This document shows positions 36,375-45,659 of a DNA stretch of 64,000 bases, one piece after another. The notes under the pieces are model-generated. The model did not search any database. It saw nothing but the letters and a program-made list of their open reading frames with translations, and was not told the origin of the DNA. Within the stretch, counting starts at the first letter, position 1. Each line of letters starts with the position of its first letter. The translations under genes were made by a program, and so were the position numbers. The stretch is from Thermofontimicrobium_A sp034505795 (GTDB lineage Bacteria; Zhuqueibacterota; Zhuqueibacteria; Thermofontimicrobiales; Thermofontimicrobiaceae): positions 1 through 64,000 of the forward strand of contig JAPDQM010000004.1 in the NCBI GenBank assembly GCA_034505795.1, given 5' to 3'.

Positions 36375-37562
36375 TCAGGGCGCCCCATATTTTTGCATGA
36401 ACAGCTTAATGATCCGCTTCTGGGTTGGGTCCAATTCATTGCGTCGATTTACATAGAGATACTGTCCTGGTCCCCAGGCCATGGCATAACTGGATGGCGC
36501 GATGACACCAGGATACAACGGCTCAAAGCTGCCATCGGGATGCAATATGATGATGGCCTCCGCTGCATTGGTACCAATGTAAAGATCCCCATCCGTTGAG
36601 AAGACCAGGGATTGGACTTCCGATACTGCGTCGACATTGGCACTCCAGTCAAAGTAAACTTCTCGCTCGCCCAACTGATCATCGGAGATAATCTGATTGC
36701 GCCAAACATATTGATGGTTAGCTGCCTTATCCACGCCACCGACATAAACATAACCATTGAACACCTGAATGGCTTTGATGTAAATGGACGGATATGAGGC
36801 AACCGCTGCACCCGAGCCATCCGGTTTGATGCGGTAAAGATCGTTGTTATCGCCCCCGGCGTACATTACGCCGCTGGGTGCAAAATCAAAATCCCAAATT
36901 TTGCCAGGAGCATCGACCCATTTGGTCGCAGCACCGCCGCTGGCCAGGGGAATCCGATACAGGGCGGTTGTCAATCGAGACAGATACAAATAATTATCCG
37001 GGCCGACACGCATCGCCTGTGCTTTCAGGAAGCTCGTAGTCCCGAAATCCTGGCGCACCCCATCCGGAGTGACCTTTTCGATCTTGCGGGTAGTAAGGGA
37101 GACGTAGAGGTTCTCGTTTTGGTCGCAAGCAATGCCATACACATCATCGTATTGACCAAAACCAGCATACTCCCAGACCGCCTGTTTTAGTTTATAGCTC
37201 ATGGTATTGCTGAATAAAAAGGCTCCCTGCGTAGCAATTTTGATGGTAATCGCCTCTGACGGCTTATTGGGACTCTTCAAAACCAGTTGCGTTTCCGAGG
37301 CTGAAACAATAGGAACCATATCCTTATTAAAAAATACCAGGTTCTCCTCGGCCACCGGCGAAAAATTGGTCCCAATAATTTTGATCTCACCAATGCCAGC
37401 AAGTGCGCTATCAGCCGGAATGATCTGTGCAATCGTCGGCGCTGGCTTACCTGTAACATTAGGGTCAAAAAGGCTGGGCGGATTATCGGCTTCGCAGCCA
37501 AGCAGCAACAGTATCGCAGCCATCATTGAAATGACAATTGCGGCGAAAAGTGTCTTTTTCAT
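36375..37562 (-). CDS. IPT/TIG-domain beta-propeller lipoprotein (module B)
   Basis: Protein of 395 aa from ATG 37562, which has AAAGGAG 8 bases upstream; an upstream in-frame start would only lengthen the n-region. The lipobox is LLLGC (Cys at about 23). An IPT/TIG domain (about 38-120; PADSALAGIGEIKIIGTNFS) is followed by an NHL-like propeller (NLYVSLTTRKIEKV, NYLYLSRLTTALYRI, GVMYAGGDNNDLYRI). It is a paralogue of the module C lipoprotein at 29486-30682. It ends module B, 50 bases behind the PorV gene. A surface-exposed or periplasm-facing accessory lipoprotein for the receptor is inferred. Confidence 0.87.
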   Translation of the reverse strand: MKKTLFAAIVISMMAAILLLLGCEADNPPSLFDPNVTGKPAPTIAQIIPADSALAGIGEIKIIGTNFSPVAEENLVFFNKDMVPIVSASETQLVLKSPNKPSEAITIKIATQGAFLFSNTMSYKLKQAVWEYAGFGQYDDVYGIACDQNENLYVSLTTRKIEKVTPDGVRQDFGTTSFLKAQAMRVGPDNYLYLSRLTTALYRIPLASGGAATKWVDAPGKIWDFDFAPSGVMYAGGDNNDLYRIKPDGSGAAVASYPSIYIKAIQVFNGYVYVGGVDKAANHQYVWRNQIISDDQLGEREVYFDWSANVDAVSEVQSLVFSTDGDLYIGTNAAEAIIILHPDGSFEPLYPGVIAPSSYAMAWGPGQYLYVNRRNELDPTQKRIIKLFMQKYGAP

Positions 37563-37612
37563 TTGTTTCGCTCCTTTGCTATATTGAGGATTGAACATTC
37601 ATCAATCGTTTC

Positions 37613-38638
37613 TTAAAGTGATAGTCGGAATGAAACCCGTTGCACATTATCGAACACCCCAAACGGCGTATAAGCATAATCCAGTGCGATCATCCGATCG
37701 CCCAAAAATTTGGTTTGCACCCCGAAGCCCGCGGCAAAATCCTGTTCATCCCGATTGAGCATGTAGCCAAACCGCAACGCCAGCATATTCATTAGTGTAT
37801 ATTCAGCACCGAAATTCAATTGCTCCGAATAATCTCGCGGGTGGATCGCATCGACGGAAATCAACAGGGAATGCATATTGGTCTTTTCCATGAGCACATC
37901 AAAAATATTCATGGAAATACCCATTTTGAAGGTCAATGGCAACTGGAATCCTTCGGATTCGAACTTCACTTCCTGGGAGAAATTGCGCACGGTCATTCCG
38001 AACACCAGGCTTTTAAAACCGGTGCGGTAAATAGTTCCAAAATCGATCGCGAACACGCTCAAGTCATTGCTCACTTCTTTCGTGCCCTCGGCAACCGTTT
38101 CGCCGATAGGAATGATGCTGTTGCCCAGTTTCTGGTTGACGTACCGAATATGGCCGCCCACCGAGAACCGATCGGTCAGCGATTTGGCATAGCCCAGGCC
38201 GATGGCAAAAGCCGAAGGCTTGAATTCACCAGTATCGATATAGCCTTTGTCGCTGGTCGGATCCACTCGCGTGCCAATGAATTCTCCATAGTCAACCGAG
38301 ATCAGACTCAGACCAAAGGTACCATATTTCCCATAGGTCGGGTTGAAAGCGATGCTGGCCGAGTAGTGGGTCATGTCCGCAATCCACTTGTTCTGATTCA
38401 GCGATAGGTCCATGAAGTTGTTCATCAGGGAGAGGTTAGCGGGATTGTGGAATAGCGACAAAGATCTTCCTTCAACGGTGGTAAAAGCTTCGCCCATAGC
38501 CGCAGCGCGTGCTTCAGTGGCTACGCTTAAAAATTGTAAACCTGTCTGCGCTAATTTTTTATTCGCAGAGTAGCTATTGCAAATAACCAGCCCGATGGTC
38601 AGGATGGCTAAGCCGAGTATGAAGATCGCTTTTTTCAT
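37613..38638 (-). CDS. PorV/PorQ-family outer-membrane protein (module B)
   Basis: Protein of 341 aa, ATG start behind GAGGAG, with a signal peptide of about 25 residues. The signature ARAAAMGEAFTTVEGRSLSLF and FHNPANLSLMNN lies at about 43-75, and the remainder is strand-rich with repeated aromatic/Gly patterns as in FadL-like barrels, ending RVSFRLSL. The closest relative in the window is the module A copy at 44588. It lies between the partner protein and the lipoprotein. A role in moving the sorting-domain partner to the surface is the parsimonious reading, but its own porin function cannot be excluded. Confidence 0.88.
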   Translation of the reverse strand: MKKAIFILGLAILTIGLVICNSYSANKKLAQTGLQFLSVATEARAAAMGEAFTTVEGRSLSLFHNPANLSLMNNFMDLSLNQNKWIADMTHYSASIAFNPTYGKYGTFGLSLISVDYGEFIGTRVDPTSDKGYIDTGEFKPSAFAIGLGYAKSLTDRFSVGGHIRYVNQKLGNSIIPIGETVAEGTKEVSNDLSVFAIDFGTIYRTGFKSLVFGMTVRNFSQEVKFESEGFQLPLTFKMGISMNIFDVLMEKTNMHSLLISVDAIHPRDYSEQLNFGAEYTLMNMLALRFGYMLNRDEQDFAAGFGVQTKFLGDRMIALDYAYTPFGVFDNVQRVSFRLSL

Positions 38639-38677
38639 GGTATTACCATCTCCTCGAATTTATGAAATTGTGATTGG

Positions 38678-40792
38678 TTAACGAATGATGATGAATTTCC
38701 GAATGGCATTATCGCCTTTTTTGAATAACAGTTCACCCGTATTCGCATCGTAATAATCCTGCGTCACTTCAAAATAGGCGATATAGACACCGCTAACGAC
38801 GACCTGCCGCGACGAGGTGATGGAGTTCCACTCGGCATCACCACTGCCATCCGTGTGTTCAATGGTATAGATGAGATCACCGCGTTCGGTAAATATTTTA
38901 ATCGTGCAGTATGGCGGAATATCCAGGAACATGATACGATCCTGCCCGCTAATACCATATTGCAGGTCACGCGCTTTGATATTGTATGGATTCGGTACGA
39001 CCCGAATGGCCTCTAAACTTTGCCCCGACTGTCGTTTCAGTTTAGCCGGATTGCTGGTGCGGGTATAGAACATGCTGCTCTGCAACGAGCCGCCCGGATT
39101 GGCTGGCGAATTGTTGTGCAGGCCATCATCAAAAGTCACAACATAGTAATAATAGTCGAAGCCACGCACGGCTGTTTTGTCTTCGAATCGGTTGACGACT
39201 TGCGGATGAGCAGTGCCGGCGCCACAGGCAAAGATTTCGTCATAGGTGGTGTCGGGCTTGTGGATCGCCCGGAAGAGTCGATAGCCAGCAAATCCCGGCC
39301 ACGATTCAGCCGAATTAGACCAGGTGAGCACGATCCGATCGCCACCGGAATTGACGCGAAATTCATCAGGCGGTGGCGGTGGCAGCGGAATATTGTACTT
39401 CAATTTGTAATTCTCGATGGTACGCTGAAACATCTTTTTCAACGAATCTCTGCCAGTTAGCACCCAGGCATTTTTATATTCGTCTTTGTTATTCGTCGTG
39501 CTGCCATTGGGCAGGCGGAAAGGCGGCTGCCCCTTCAGCCAACGAGCGCCAATAGTGTAACAGGAGTCCCGACAAAGGCCATCGATGCCTTCAGCAATCA
39601 CGATGTGAATACTGTCGCCGGGAGCTAATGTGTAGGGGCCAAAACCCAAACAATGCGAAAAACCGCCGGGCGTACCACCCCAAACATCGGCAAAGCCATC
39701 ACCCACGGCATCCGCATGCATCACGGGTGGATGGCCGGCGGTCATTGCCGCATACTCCTCAGCCATTTTAGCCGCATTAAATTGATCATTGGACGAGGTG
39801 ATCGGCACATCGGAACCCAAAAATTGCGTTGTAGTCGGCTGATTGGGATCATTCGACTTATCCTGGGCGGATTTATCAGCATGCAACACCAAATTGCCCG
39901 TAAATTGAGCGCCACCCAGGTGCCCATCGCCACCAGCCGAGCCATTGGGTCCACCGGTGCAATCAAACGTCGCTTTAGAATGTTTACCGGTCCAGGAAAA
40001 TTCACTCAGATACGGCTGGCCAGTCTGTTGGTCATAGACCAGCATGGTATCGTTCATGGTGCAATGCCCCCAGGCCGCAGATTGTGGCAGATAATAGTAG
40101 CCATAGGGACCGGTTTCCCGCGCAGCGGTGTAGCGGTATTGAAAGAAGAACACCACATCCTGCAGGGTCTGGACATTCACCGTGCCCTTGTTATCAATAA
40201 TGCCGGTGTTTTTAAAAACGTAATCATAAATGAAGTAGTTATTATGAAACTGTTGGCTGAAGGCATAGATCGTTCGATATTCCGTGATGCCAATACCGGT
40301 ATTGACAACATTGTAAAGAATGCGATCAGTGACCGCATTGGGATCGACTTCATCCACGGCATCCATGTAGTCCAAAAAACCAGCCGGCGTATCATCCACA
40401 TAAACCCGGGGCCGTTCGAAACGACCGATCAATTTGAATTGCTGGGGCATGAATTCATTCTTTTCATCCCACACGCGGGGGCCGATATGGACGACTTTAT
40501 AATCGAACGTTTTGCCAGCCAGGGGATCATTATAATTTTTGGCGCCAATCCACAGCGCTTTGGCGGCCTTGCAATCCTGCCAGTTGAACTGCGCTGGCCA
40601 GCGCAGGCCATCCTGCTGGTCAGAAACCAAATGCCGGCGACCCACTTCGATTTCGCAGCCCATGCTGGAGTACCACTCGTGCAGCATGCCCACGGCCAGC
40701 CACTTGGTTTCATCACCCAAAACCATGGTAACACTGCTCAAACATAATATCACAATGAGCGAGAGTCTGGTGAGAGAACGGTTTGCTTTCAT
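38678..40792 (-). CDS. Secreted receptor-partner protein with variant T9SS-like C-terminus (module B)
   Basis: Protein of 704 aa, ATG start behind AAGGAA, signal peptide ending near TMVLG. It shares with the module A and C partners the blocks FHNNYFIYDYVFKNTG, AQDKSNDPNQP, YTLAPGDSIHIVIAEG and GGDRIVLTWSNS, the last opening a fibronectin type III domain (about 490-590). The C-terminus begins IRVVPNPYNIKARDLQYG, contains CTIKIFTERGDLIYTIEH and ends RKFIIIR. The gene lies 86 bases behind the module B receptor. Function is not known; conserved Trp/Tyr-rich N-terminal half and surface-sorting end suggest a ligand-handling surface protein. Confidence 0.82.
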   Translation of the reverse strand: MKANRSLTRLSLIVILCLSSVTMVLGDETKWLAVGMLHEWYSSMGCEIEVGRRHLVSDQQDGLRWPAQFNWQDCKAAKALWIGAKNYNDPLAGKTFDYKVVHIGPRVWDEKNEFMPQQFKLIGRFERPRVYVDDTPAGFLDYMDAVDEVDPNAVTDRILYNVVNTGIGITEYRTIYAFSQQFHNNYFIYDYVFKNTGIIDNKGTVNVQTLQDVVFFFQYRYTAARETGPYGYYYLPQSAAWGHCTMNDTMLVYDQQTGQPYLSEFSWTGKHSKATFDCTGGPNGSAGGDGHLGGAQFTGNLVLHADKSAQDKSNDPNQPTTTQFLGSDVPITSSNDQFNAAKMAEEYAAMTAGHPPVMHADAVGDGFADVWGGTPGGFSHCLGFGPYTLAPGDSIHIVIAEGIDGLCRDSCYTIGARWLKGQPPFRLPNGSTTNNKDEYKNAWVLTGRDSLKKMFQRTIENYKLKYNIPLPPPPPDEFRVNSGGDRIVLTWSNSAESWPGFAGYRLFRAIHKPDTTYDEIFACGAGTAHPQVVNRFEDKTAVRGFDYYYYVVTFDDGLHNNSPANPGGSLQSSMFYTRTSNPAKLKRQSGQSLEAIRVVPNPYNIKARDLQYGISGQDRIMFLDIPPYCTIKIFTERGDLIYTIEHTDGSGDAEWNSITSSRQVVVSGVYIAYFEVTQDYYDANTGELLFKKGDNAIRKFIIIR

Positions 40793-40878
40793 ATCTGTTC
40801 CTTTATTTTAAATTGCGATTTCTGAAATCCAACTATCACGCCCAATGGGTGGATCAGCATGATAGCCATTGTTCTGAC

Positions 40879-43800
40879 CTAAAATTTATAATTGATCGTG
40901 ATTCCCCAAAAGATGGTCCGCGGATTCAAAAATGTGAAATAGGTCTGGTTCGGCATATCGATATAGGCTTTGTCTTCAAGGATCTTATCGATACGCTTTT
41001 GTTCCACCTGACGCCAGTTATTATCCACGAACTCCATATACTTCTGGGTATTGGCATCATAATAGATGACTCTGGGATTGGGATTGGCAAATTGGGTATA
41101 ATCGGCTACCCACTCCATTGGCACGTATTCGACGCCTGTTTTCCGGTAATCGCCCAATTGGTCATTGCCGGGAATATTTTCATATTTCAATTTATCAGCG
41201 ATGTTTCGCGGCAGATGCAGCGATTTCAGGTAATAATTCCTATCAAAAGTATCGAAATAGGACAGCCGCGAGAAGTGCTTAAAGTTGAACACATTGAAAA
41301 TGTCCATAAAGAATTTTACATCCAGGTCTTTGAAGACAAACGTCTTGGATAATTTTAGATCGATATTGTAATCGGATTTCCATTGGACGTTGTACTCGAT
41401 GCCAGGGACATTGTTGGGATTCCAGGTATCCCATAAACCGGCAGTCCAGTTACCCAACAGATTCAAGTGCCAATCGCTCAGGATTTGTTGCCCCATAAAT
41501 TCCGGGCCGATTTTGCTGGGAGTGTGAATATCGAAATAGGCTTTGAAGCGAGGCCGCGGTCGTGGCTTCGACTGCTTGGGATTTTTCAAGTCGAAATCCC
41601 GCTGCGCCGCAGGATCGTCATGAACTTCGCGCTTGCCAAAGTATCCTGAAGTTCCCACGCGATACTCATAATTCAAATTGCCAGTGAACCAGCGCCCTGT
41701 ACTCTTGGTCAGGTCGAATTCAAAGCCACGAATGTCCTCGTAGCTGTTGTTGGTCAATTTATAATAGTCGAAATTTTTGATATCGCTGATAATCCGAATC
41801 CAATATTCCTGATCGGAAATATCTTTATAGTAAGCGGACAGATGCAGCAAATAATCCGACATAATGGCCTGGTCATAACCCAACTCGTAGGAGACCGTTT
41901 TCGCCAATGGGATCGTGGGATCTCCGAAGTATTCCATCTTTTCGGTCAGGTTGCGCTGATTGCGATAATAGCGTTCCGAGGTCGGCATCTGGCGATAGTG
42001 ACCATAGTTGAAATAGAGTTTCGAGTTGTTGGTGATGGGATGCGAAATTGCCAGACGCGGGCTGACCGTAAATCGCCCTTTGACGCTTTTGGTTTTGTAC
42101 TGACTTTCATCCTCGGGACGGAATTTAAAGAAATTCCGATCGTACATATCGACATCGAACCACTTGCCATTGGGATTGCTATATTCCATAATCAATCCGA
42201 GCGAGGAGATGAAGCCACCCACCTCGATTTTATCCTGAATGTATAGCGAGCCTCGAAATGGATTTTGCTTAATATAGGTCCAGGTATTGCCTTCGGGCAG
42301 ATATTTATTTACCTGACCGAATGCCATATCGAAGCGGTCGTGGATGAATTCGATACCGCTTTTTAGCTGATTCCATGAATCGATCTGACTCACCAGGTCA
42401 GCGCGTGCGGTATAGGTCGAGATCTCGCTGTAGTCGCGAGACACACTGATCGGACCACCCATGATGAAGTTGCCATCGCCGGTTCCGAACACGGGTCCTT
42501 CCTCGAATCCAAATGGCCGTTCGTCGATTAAATAGCCCGGGAAAATCTCGTAGGTTTTGCTATAATCACGATAGCGCCCCGGCTCGGTGCGATAGATTTT
42601 TCCGCTACGCTTCAATTGAACTTCATAAAAAGTAGTGGGATTGATGAGATGGGTGAATTTGGCGGAAATGGTATTGTAAAATTGAGCCGTAGGCGAAAAA
42701 TAGATGTTGGTATAAATTCGGGAGGGCGTGGTAAAGCTGCCCGTGATCATCGTGGACGCCACATCCTCCGGTGTCTCCATATAGCTGGTGCCACCAGAGA
42801 AAGACGATGAGACGCCATATATCTCGCCATACAAGCCCATGACCGTTAGTTTCATTGCCTCGCTAATATCTGACGTAAGCTTAAGCATACCGCTCCGATT
42901 GGTCAGCGCCTTTCGCGACAGCTCAATCAGATACATATCCTGTTCTTGTCGTGCTGAGGCGAAAAAGCGGAGATTGCCCAGATATTTGCTAATGAACGGT
43001 ACCGGGCCACCAAAGCCACCGTCCACATTATAATCCGGCTGGTCGATATCGCCTTGCTTCCGATGCTCCCATAAAAATAATCGCTGAGCCGCCTCGGGGG
43101 TAAGATCATTGTTGGGATCGTCATCCTGCAACGTTCGCTGCGACACTGTATTCCAACCATCGAATTTGGGATACTGGCGTTGCGTGTACAGGTCCCAATT
43201 CCCGTTCTGAGTACCGGTCCAGCAAACCGCGGGATCGAGATATGGCCGAAGCCAATAGGAATTTGGATCGTAGGGTGAAATGCCAAAATGCTTGGGTGCG
43301 GGCGGCCGATATTTCATGGTCATAGTCGCCGTGTAGCGATCGCTCAACCCCTCTTTCGTAACCACATTCACCACGCCCGAACGTACATTCTGATACTCGG
43401 CGTTGAAGCCGCCGGTTTGCACCGAAACCTCTTGCACGGCACTCAGCGGAACAGAAGTAACGGGCTTGTTGTCTCGTTCGTCCCTCAAAACCACTCCATC
43501 GACCATGAACATCGCCTGGTCGGCACCGCTACCGCGAATACCCAGGCCTGATGTAATACCGGCCTGCAAACCCAGGGCTTCATTGACAGTGGTAACCGGC
43601 AACGTAGCGATTTGATCGGTGCTGATATTTTTTTTGCTGGCGGCCACATCTTTTTCCACTACGGGACGCTCAGCGACCACTGTAACCTCTTCACCGGCTA
43701 ACACCTCGGCTTTCATTTTAAAATCGACGGTGGTGGTTTGGTCAATATACACGCGGACATTGGTCATTGTCACTGCGGAGTAGCCCATCATGGTCGCCTT

Positions 43801-44022
43801 TAGCGTATATGTTCCAGGCGGCACATTCAAGATCACATAATTGCCAGAGATGCCAGCAGCCGCGCCCATCATCGTTCCTTCAATAACGATATTCACTCCG
43901 GGCAAGGGTTGACTGGTCTCTTCATCGATAACCACACCGGCAATTTTTCCGGTCACCCCTGCCAGGGCCGCGGTCGCAGCAATGACGATGATTGCAATGA
44001 GGAAAAGAAACAATCTCTTCAT
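40879..44022 (-). CDS. TonB-dependent receptor with carboxypeptidase-regulatory domain (module B)
   Basis: Receptor of 1047 aa, ATG start behind AAGGGAG. Signal peptide MKRLFLFLIAIIVIAATAALA; CarboxypepD_reg-like domain (about 24-105, GKIAGVVIDEETSQPLPGVN); TonB-box-like VTVVAERP; plug with LGIRGSGADQAMFMVDGVVL and FNAEYQNVRSGVVNVVTKEG; the AVCWTGTQNGNWD loop shared with modules A and C; barrel with KAYIDMPNQTYFTFLNPRT near the end and terminal ITINYKF. It is the longest of the five receptors. A well-formed sigma-70-type promoter (44229-44257) lies about 200 bases upstream, so it probably heads the module B transcript. Confidence 0.94.
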   Translation of the reverse strand: MKRLFLFLIAIIVIAATAALAGVTGKIAGVVIDEETSQPLPGVNIVIEGTMMGAAAGISGNYVILNVPPGTYTLKATMMGYSAVTMTNVRVYIDQTTTVDFKMKAEVLAGEEVTVVAERPVVEKDVAASKKNISTDQIATLPVTTVNEALGLQAGITSGLGIRGSGADQAMFMVDGVVLRDERDNKPVTSVPLSAVQEVSVQTGGFNAEYQNVRSGVVNVVTKEGLSDRYTATMTMKYRPPAPKHFGISPYDPNSYWLRPYLDPAVCWTGTQNGNWDLYTQRQYPKFDGWNTVSQRTLQDDDPNNDLTPEAAQRLFLWEHRKQGDIDQPDYNVDGGFGGPVPFISKYLGNLRFFASARQEQDMYLIELSRKALTNRSGMLKLTSDISEAMKLTVMGLYGEIYGVSSSFSGGTSYMETPEDVASTMITGSFTTPSRIYTNIYFSPTAQFYNTISAKFTHLINPTTFYEVQLKRSGKIYRTEPGRYRDYSKTYEIFPGYLIDERPFGFEEGPVFGTGDGNFIMGGPISVSRDYSEISTYTARADLVSQIDSWNQLKSGIEFIHDRFDMAFGQVNKYLPEGNTWTYIKQNPFRGSLYIQDKIEVGGFISSLGLIMEYSNPNGKWFDVDMYDRNFFKFRPEDESQYKTKSVKGRFTVSPRLAISHPITNNSKLYFNYGHYRQMPTSERYYRNQRNLTEKMEYFGDPTIPLAKTVSYELGYDQAIMSDYLLHLSAYYKDISDQEYWIRIISDIKNFDYYKLTNNSYEDIRGFEFDLTKSTGRWFTGNLNYEYRVGTSGYFGKREVHDDPAAQRDFDLKNPKQSKPRPRPRFKAYFDIHTPSKIGPEFMGQQILSDWHLNLLGNWTAGLWDTWNPNNVPGIEYNVQWKSDYNIDLKLSKTFVFKDLDVKFFMDIFNVFNFKHFSRLSYFDTFDRNYYLKSLHLPRNIADKLKYENIPGNDQLGDYRKTGVEYVPMEWVADYTQFANPNPRVIYYDANTQKYMEFVDNNWRQVEQKRIDKILEDKAYIDMPNQTYFTFLNPRTIFWGITINYKF

Positions 44023-44228
44023 AATCCTGACTCCCTTCCAAGATTCTGGAAATGTAACTGGTTTTTTAAAGTAACTAAAAATGAATTAACAAAATTGGAT
44101 GTTGCAACCTTAGAGGGAAAAAACAAAGGCATTCTAACTCCATAGAAGAAGTTCCAAAGAAAAAATGTAGAGGTTGGACTAAGCATAGCTTAAATTGTCA
44201 TCAATCGATAGAGAAATTTAGATTAGAA

Positions 44229-44257
44229 AATATAAACCTTTTTTAACTATTTGTCAA
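44229..44257 (-). promoter_or_regulatory. Sigma-70-type promoter of module B
   Basis: On the minus strand TTGACA (44257-44252) is followed by a 17-base spacer and TATATT (44234-44229). The -35 box is perfect and the -10 box matches five of six consensus bases. Transcription would start near 44222, 200 bases before the receptor ATG. Confidence 0.7.
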
Positions 44258-44384
44258 GTGAATTTTATGGCGATGAGCAATTAGTCGTAATTTGAAATAA
44301 GGAAACAGGCCTGATCATTCCTGGGTTTTCTTGAAACAGATGTCATGTAACGACCATCTCGACTAAGGTCGCGCAAAATCAATT

Positions 44385-44540
44385 TCAGGCCGCATCCCCA
44401 CCAGAACCGTCAGCATTCAATTGCATTTGCTTGCTAAGACCTAAAAATATTTCCTCCAGGCAACCAATGCTGTCTTCAAAAAAAGCAATTCCCAGGTCCT
44501 CATTAGAGATAATGGTCTGCTCATTATAACCCCACAGAAT
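44385..44540 (-). pseudogene. Possible remnant of a coding region, unrecognised
   Basis: A minus-strand frame with no start codon reads GYNEQTIISNEDLGIAFFED, then SIGCLEEIFLGLSKQMQL, and stops at TGA 44387-44385. Its composition is protein-like, but it opens immediately after a TGA. A second frame in the same place (44524-44441, ATG behind GGGG) gives MSRPLSLMRTWELLFLKT and stops after 27 codons. Only one of these, or neither, is real. It could be a frameshifted tail of a lost gene. Confidence 0.2.
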
Positions 44541-44587
44541 TCAATCTCTCTAATACCTCTTTAGAAATTGCCCGTTGTACCTGCCGC

Positions 44588-45625
44588 CTATAATGCGAAA
44601 TGCACTGAAAACCGATGCACATCATTAAAGGCACCAAAGGGAGTATAGGCATAATCCAACGCCAGCAGATGATTGCGATAGCTTTGCTGGAAGCCGACCC
44701 CGGTGCAGAAACCGTATTCGTCGTTTGGAGCAGAATATCCCAGCCGAATGGCAAAGGTCTTGAAAAAGAGGTATTCCAATCCAATGTTAACTTGCTCCTG
44801 ATAATCCCGTGGATGCGTGGCATCGATACTCAGCAGCAGCGAATTGTTTTCTTTGCCCAAAACGGGATAAATATCCAGCAAATCCATCGCGACTCCAATA
44901 CGGAAAATCAATGGCAACTGAAAGCCTTCATCCTCATAGGTCACTTCTTTTGAGAAGTTGCGGATGCACATGCCGATATTCAAACTCCGGAAGCCTGTGT
45001 TATAGAGTACTCCAAAGTCAAAGGCAAAAACAGAGGCCGAATAGCTTTTGCGGGTGTAGTTGCCATCCGCGGCGGCACCGCTCAGGCCGATGATGCTGCT
45101 GCCCATGTCCTGAACAACATATTTTATATTGCCACCCACCGAGAATTTGCTGGAGAGCGCTTTGGAGTATCCGATGCCAAATGCCATGGCGCTGGGACTG
45201 AAGTTACCGGTTTCGACATAACCTAATTCATTGGCGGGATCGTCATCACGAATCGTGCCGATAAATGTACCATAATCCACCGAAATCGCCGTAAACCCAA
45301 AAACGCCGTAACGGCCATTGGCGGGACTGAAGGCTGCACTGCCATATAAATATTGAATGTCCGCAATCCAGTCAATTCGGCCGAACGAAAAATCGGCAAC
45401 GTTCGACATTTTGGCCATGCCAGAGGGATTGAAAAACATCGATGTGGAATAGCCTTCCACCGCGGTAATGGCGTCAGCCAGTCCGCTGATTCGAGCATCG
45501 GTGGTCACATTGAGAAACTTCATTCCAGTTTGTGCCAGTTTCTGCAACTTTTGACCGAAGCCTGCAGGAGCCAGCCAGCACAAAAGCAGCCAGCCCAGCA
45601 CGATTGATTGCATATATTTTTTCAT
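44588..45625 (-). CDS. PorV/PorQ-family outer-membrane protein (module A)
   Basis: Protein of 345 aa from ATG 45625; an ATG four codons upstream (45637) is equally in frame and neither has a strong Shine-Dalgarno sequence. Signal peptide of about 25 residues ends GFGQ. The signature is TDARISGLADAITAVEGYST followed by FFNPSGMAKM, slightly diverged (NPSG instead of NPAG). The remainder has the strand pattern of the family and closely follows the module B copy, ending HRFSVHFAL. It follows the module A partner by 34 bases. Role as for PorV: carrier or barrel for sorting-domain proteins (inferred). Confidence 0.87.
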   Translation of the reverse strand: MKKYMQSIVLGWLLLCWLAPAGFGQKLQKLAQTGMKFLNVTTDARISGLADAITAVEGYSTSMFFNPSGMAKMSNVADFSFGRIDWIADIQYLYGSAAFSPANGRYGVFGFTAISVDYGTFIGTIRDDDPANELGYVETGNFSPSAMAFGIGYSKALSSKFSVGGNIKYVVQDMGSSIIGLSGAAADGNYTRKSYSASVFAFDFGVLYNTGFRSLNIGMCIRNFSKEVTYEDEGFQLPLIFRIGVAMDLLDIYPVLGKENNSLLLSIDATHPRDYQEQVNIGLEYLFFKTFAIRLGYSAPNDEYGFCTGVGFQQSYRNHLLALDYAYTPFGAFNDVHRFSVHFAL

Positions 45626-45659
45626 AGGTCCATCCATTCTGCTTTGTGATGTGAATTCA

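Larger units (their letters stand above)
44023..44587. other. Long intergenic region upstream of module B
   Basis: This 565-base gap holds a good promoter (44229-44257) for the module B receptor. Closer to the module A PorV stop there is a possible degraded reading frame (44385-44540). The rest is AT-rich without recognised features. The receptor transcript would have a leader of about 200 bases. Confidence 0.6.
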
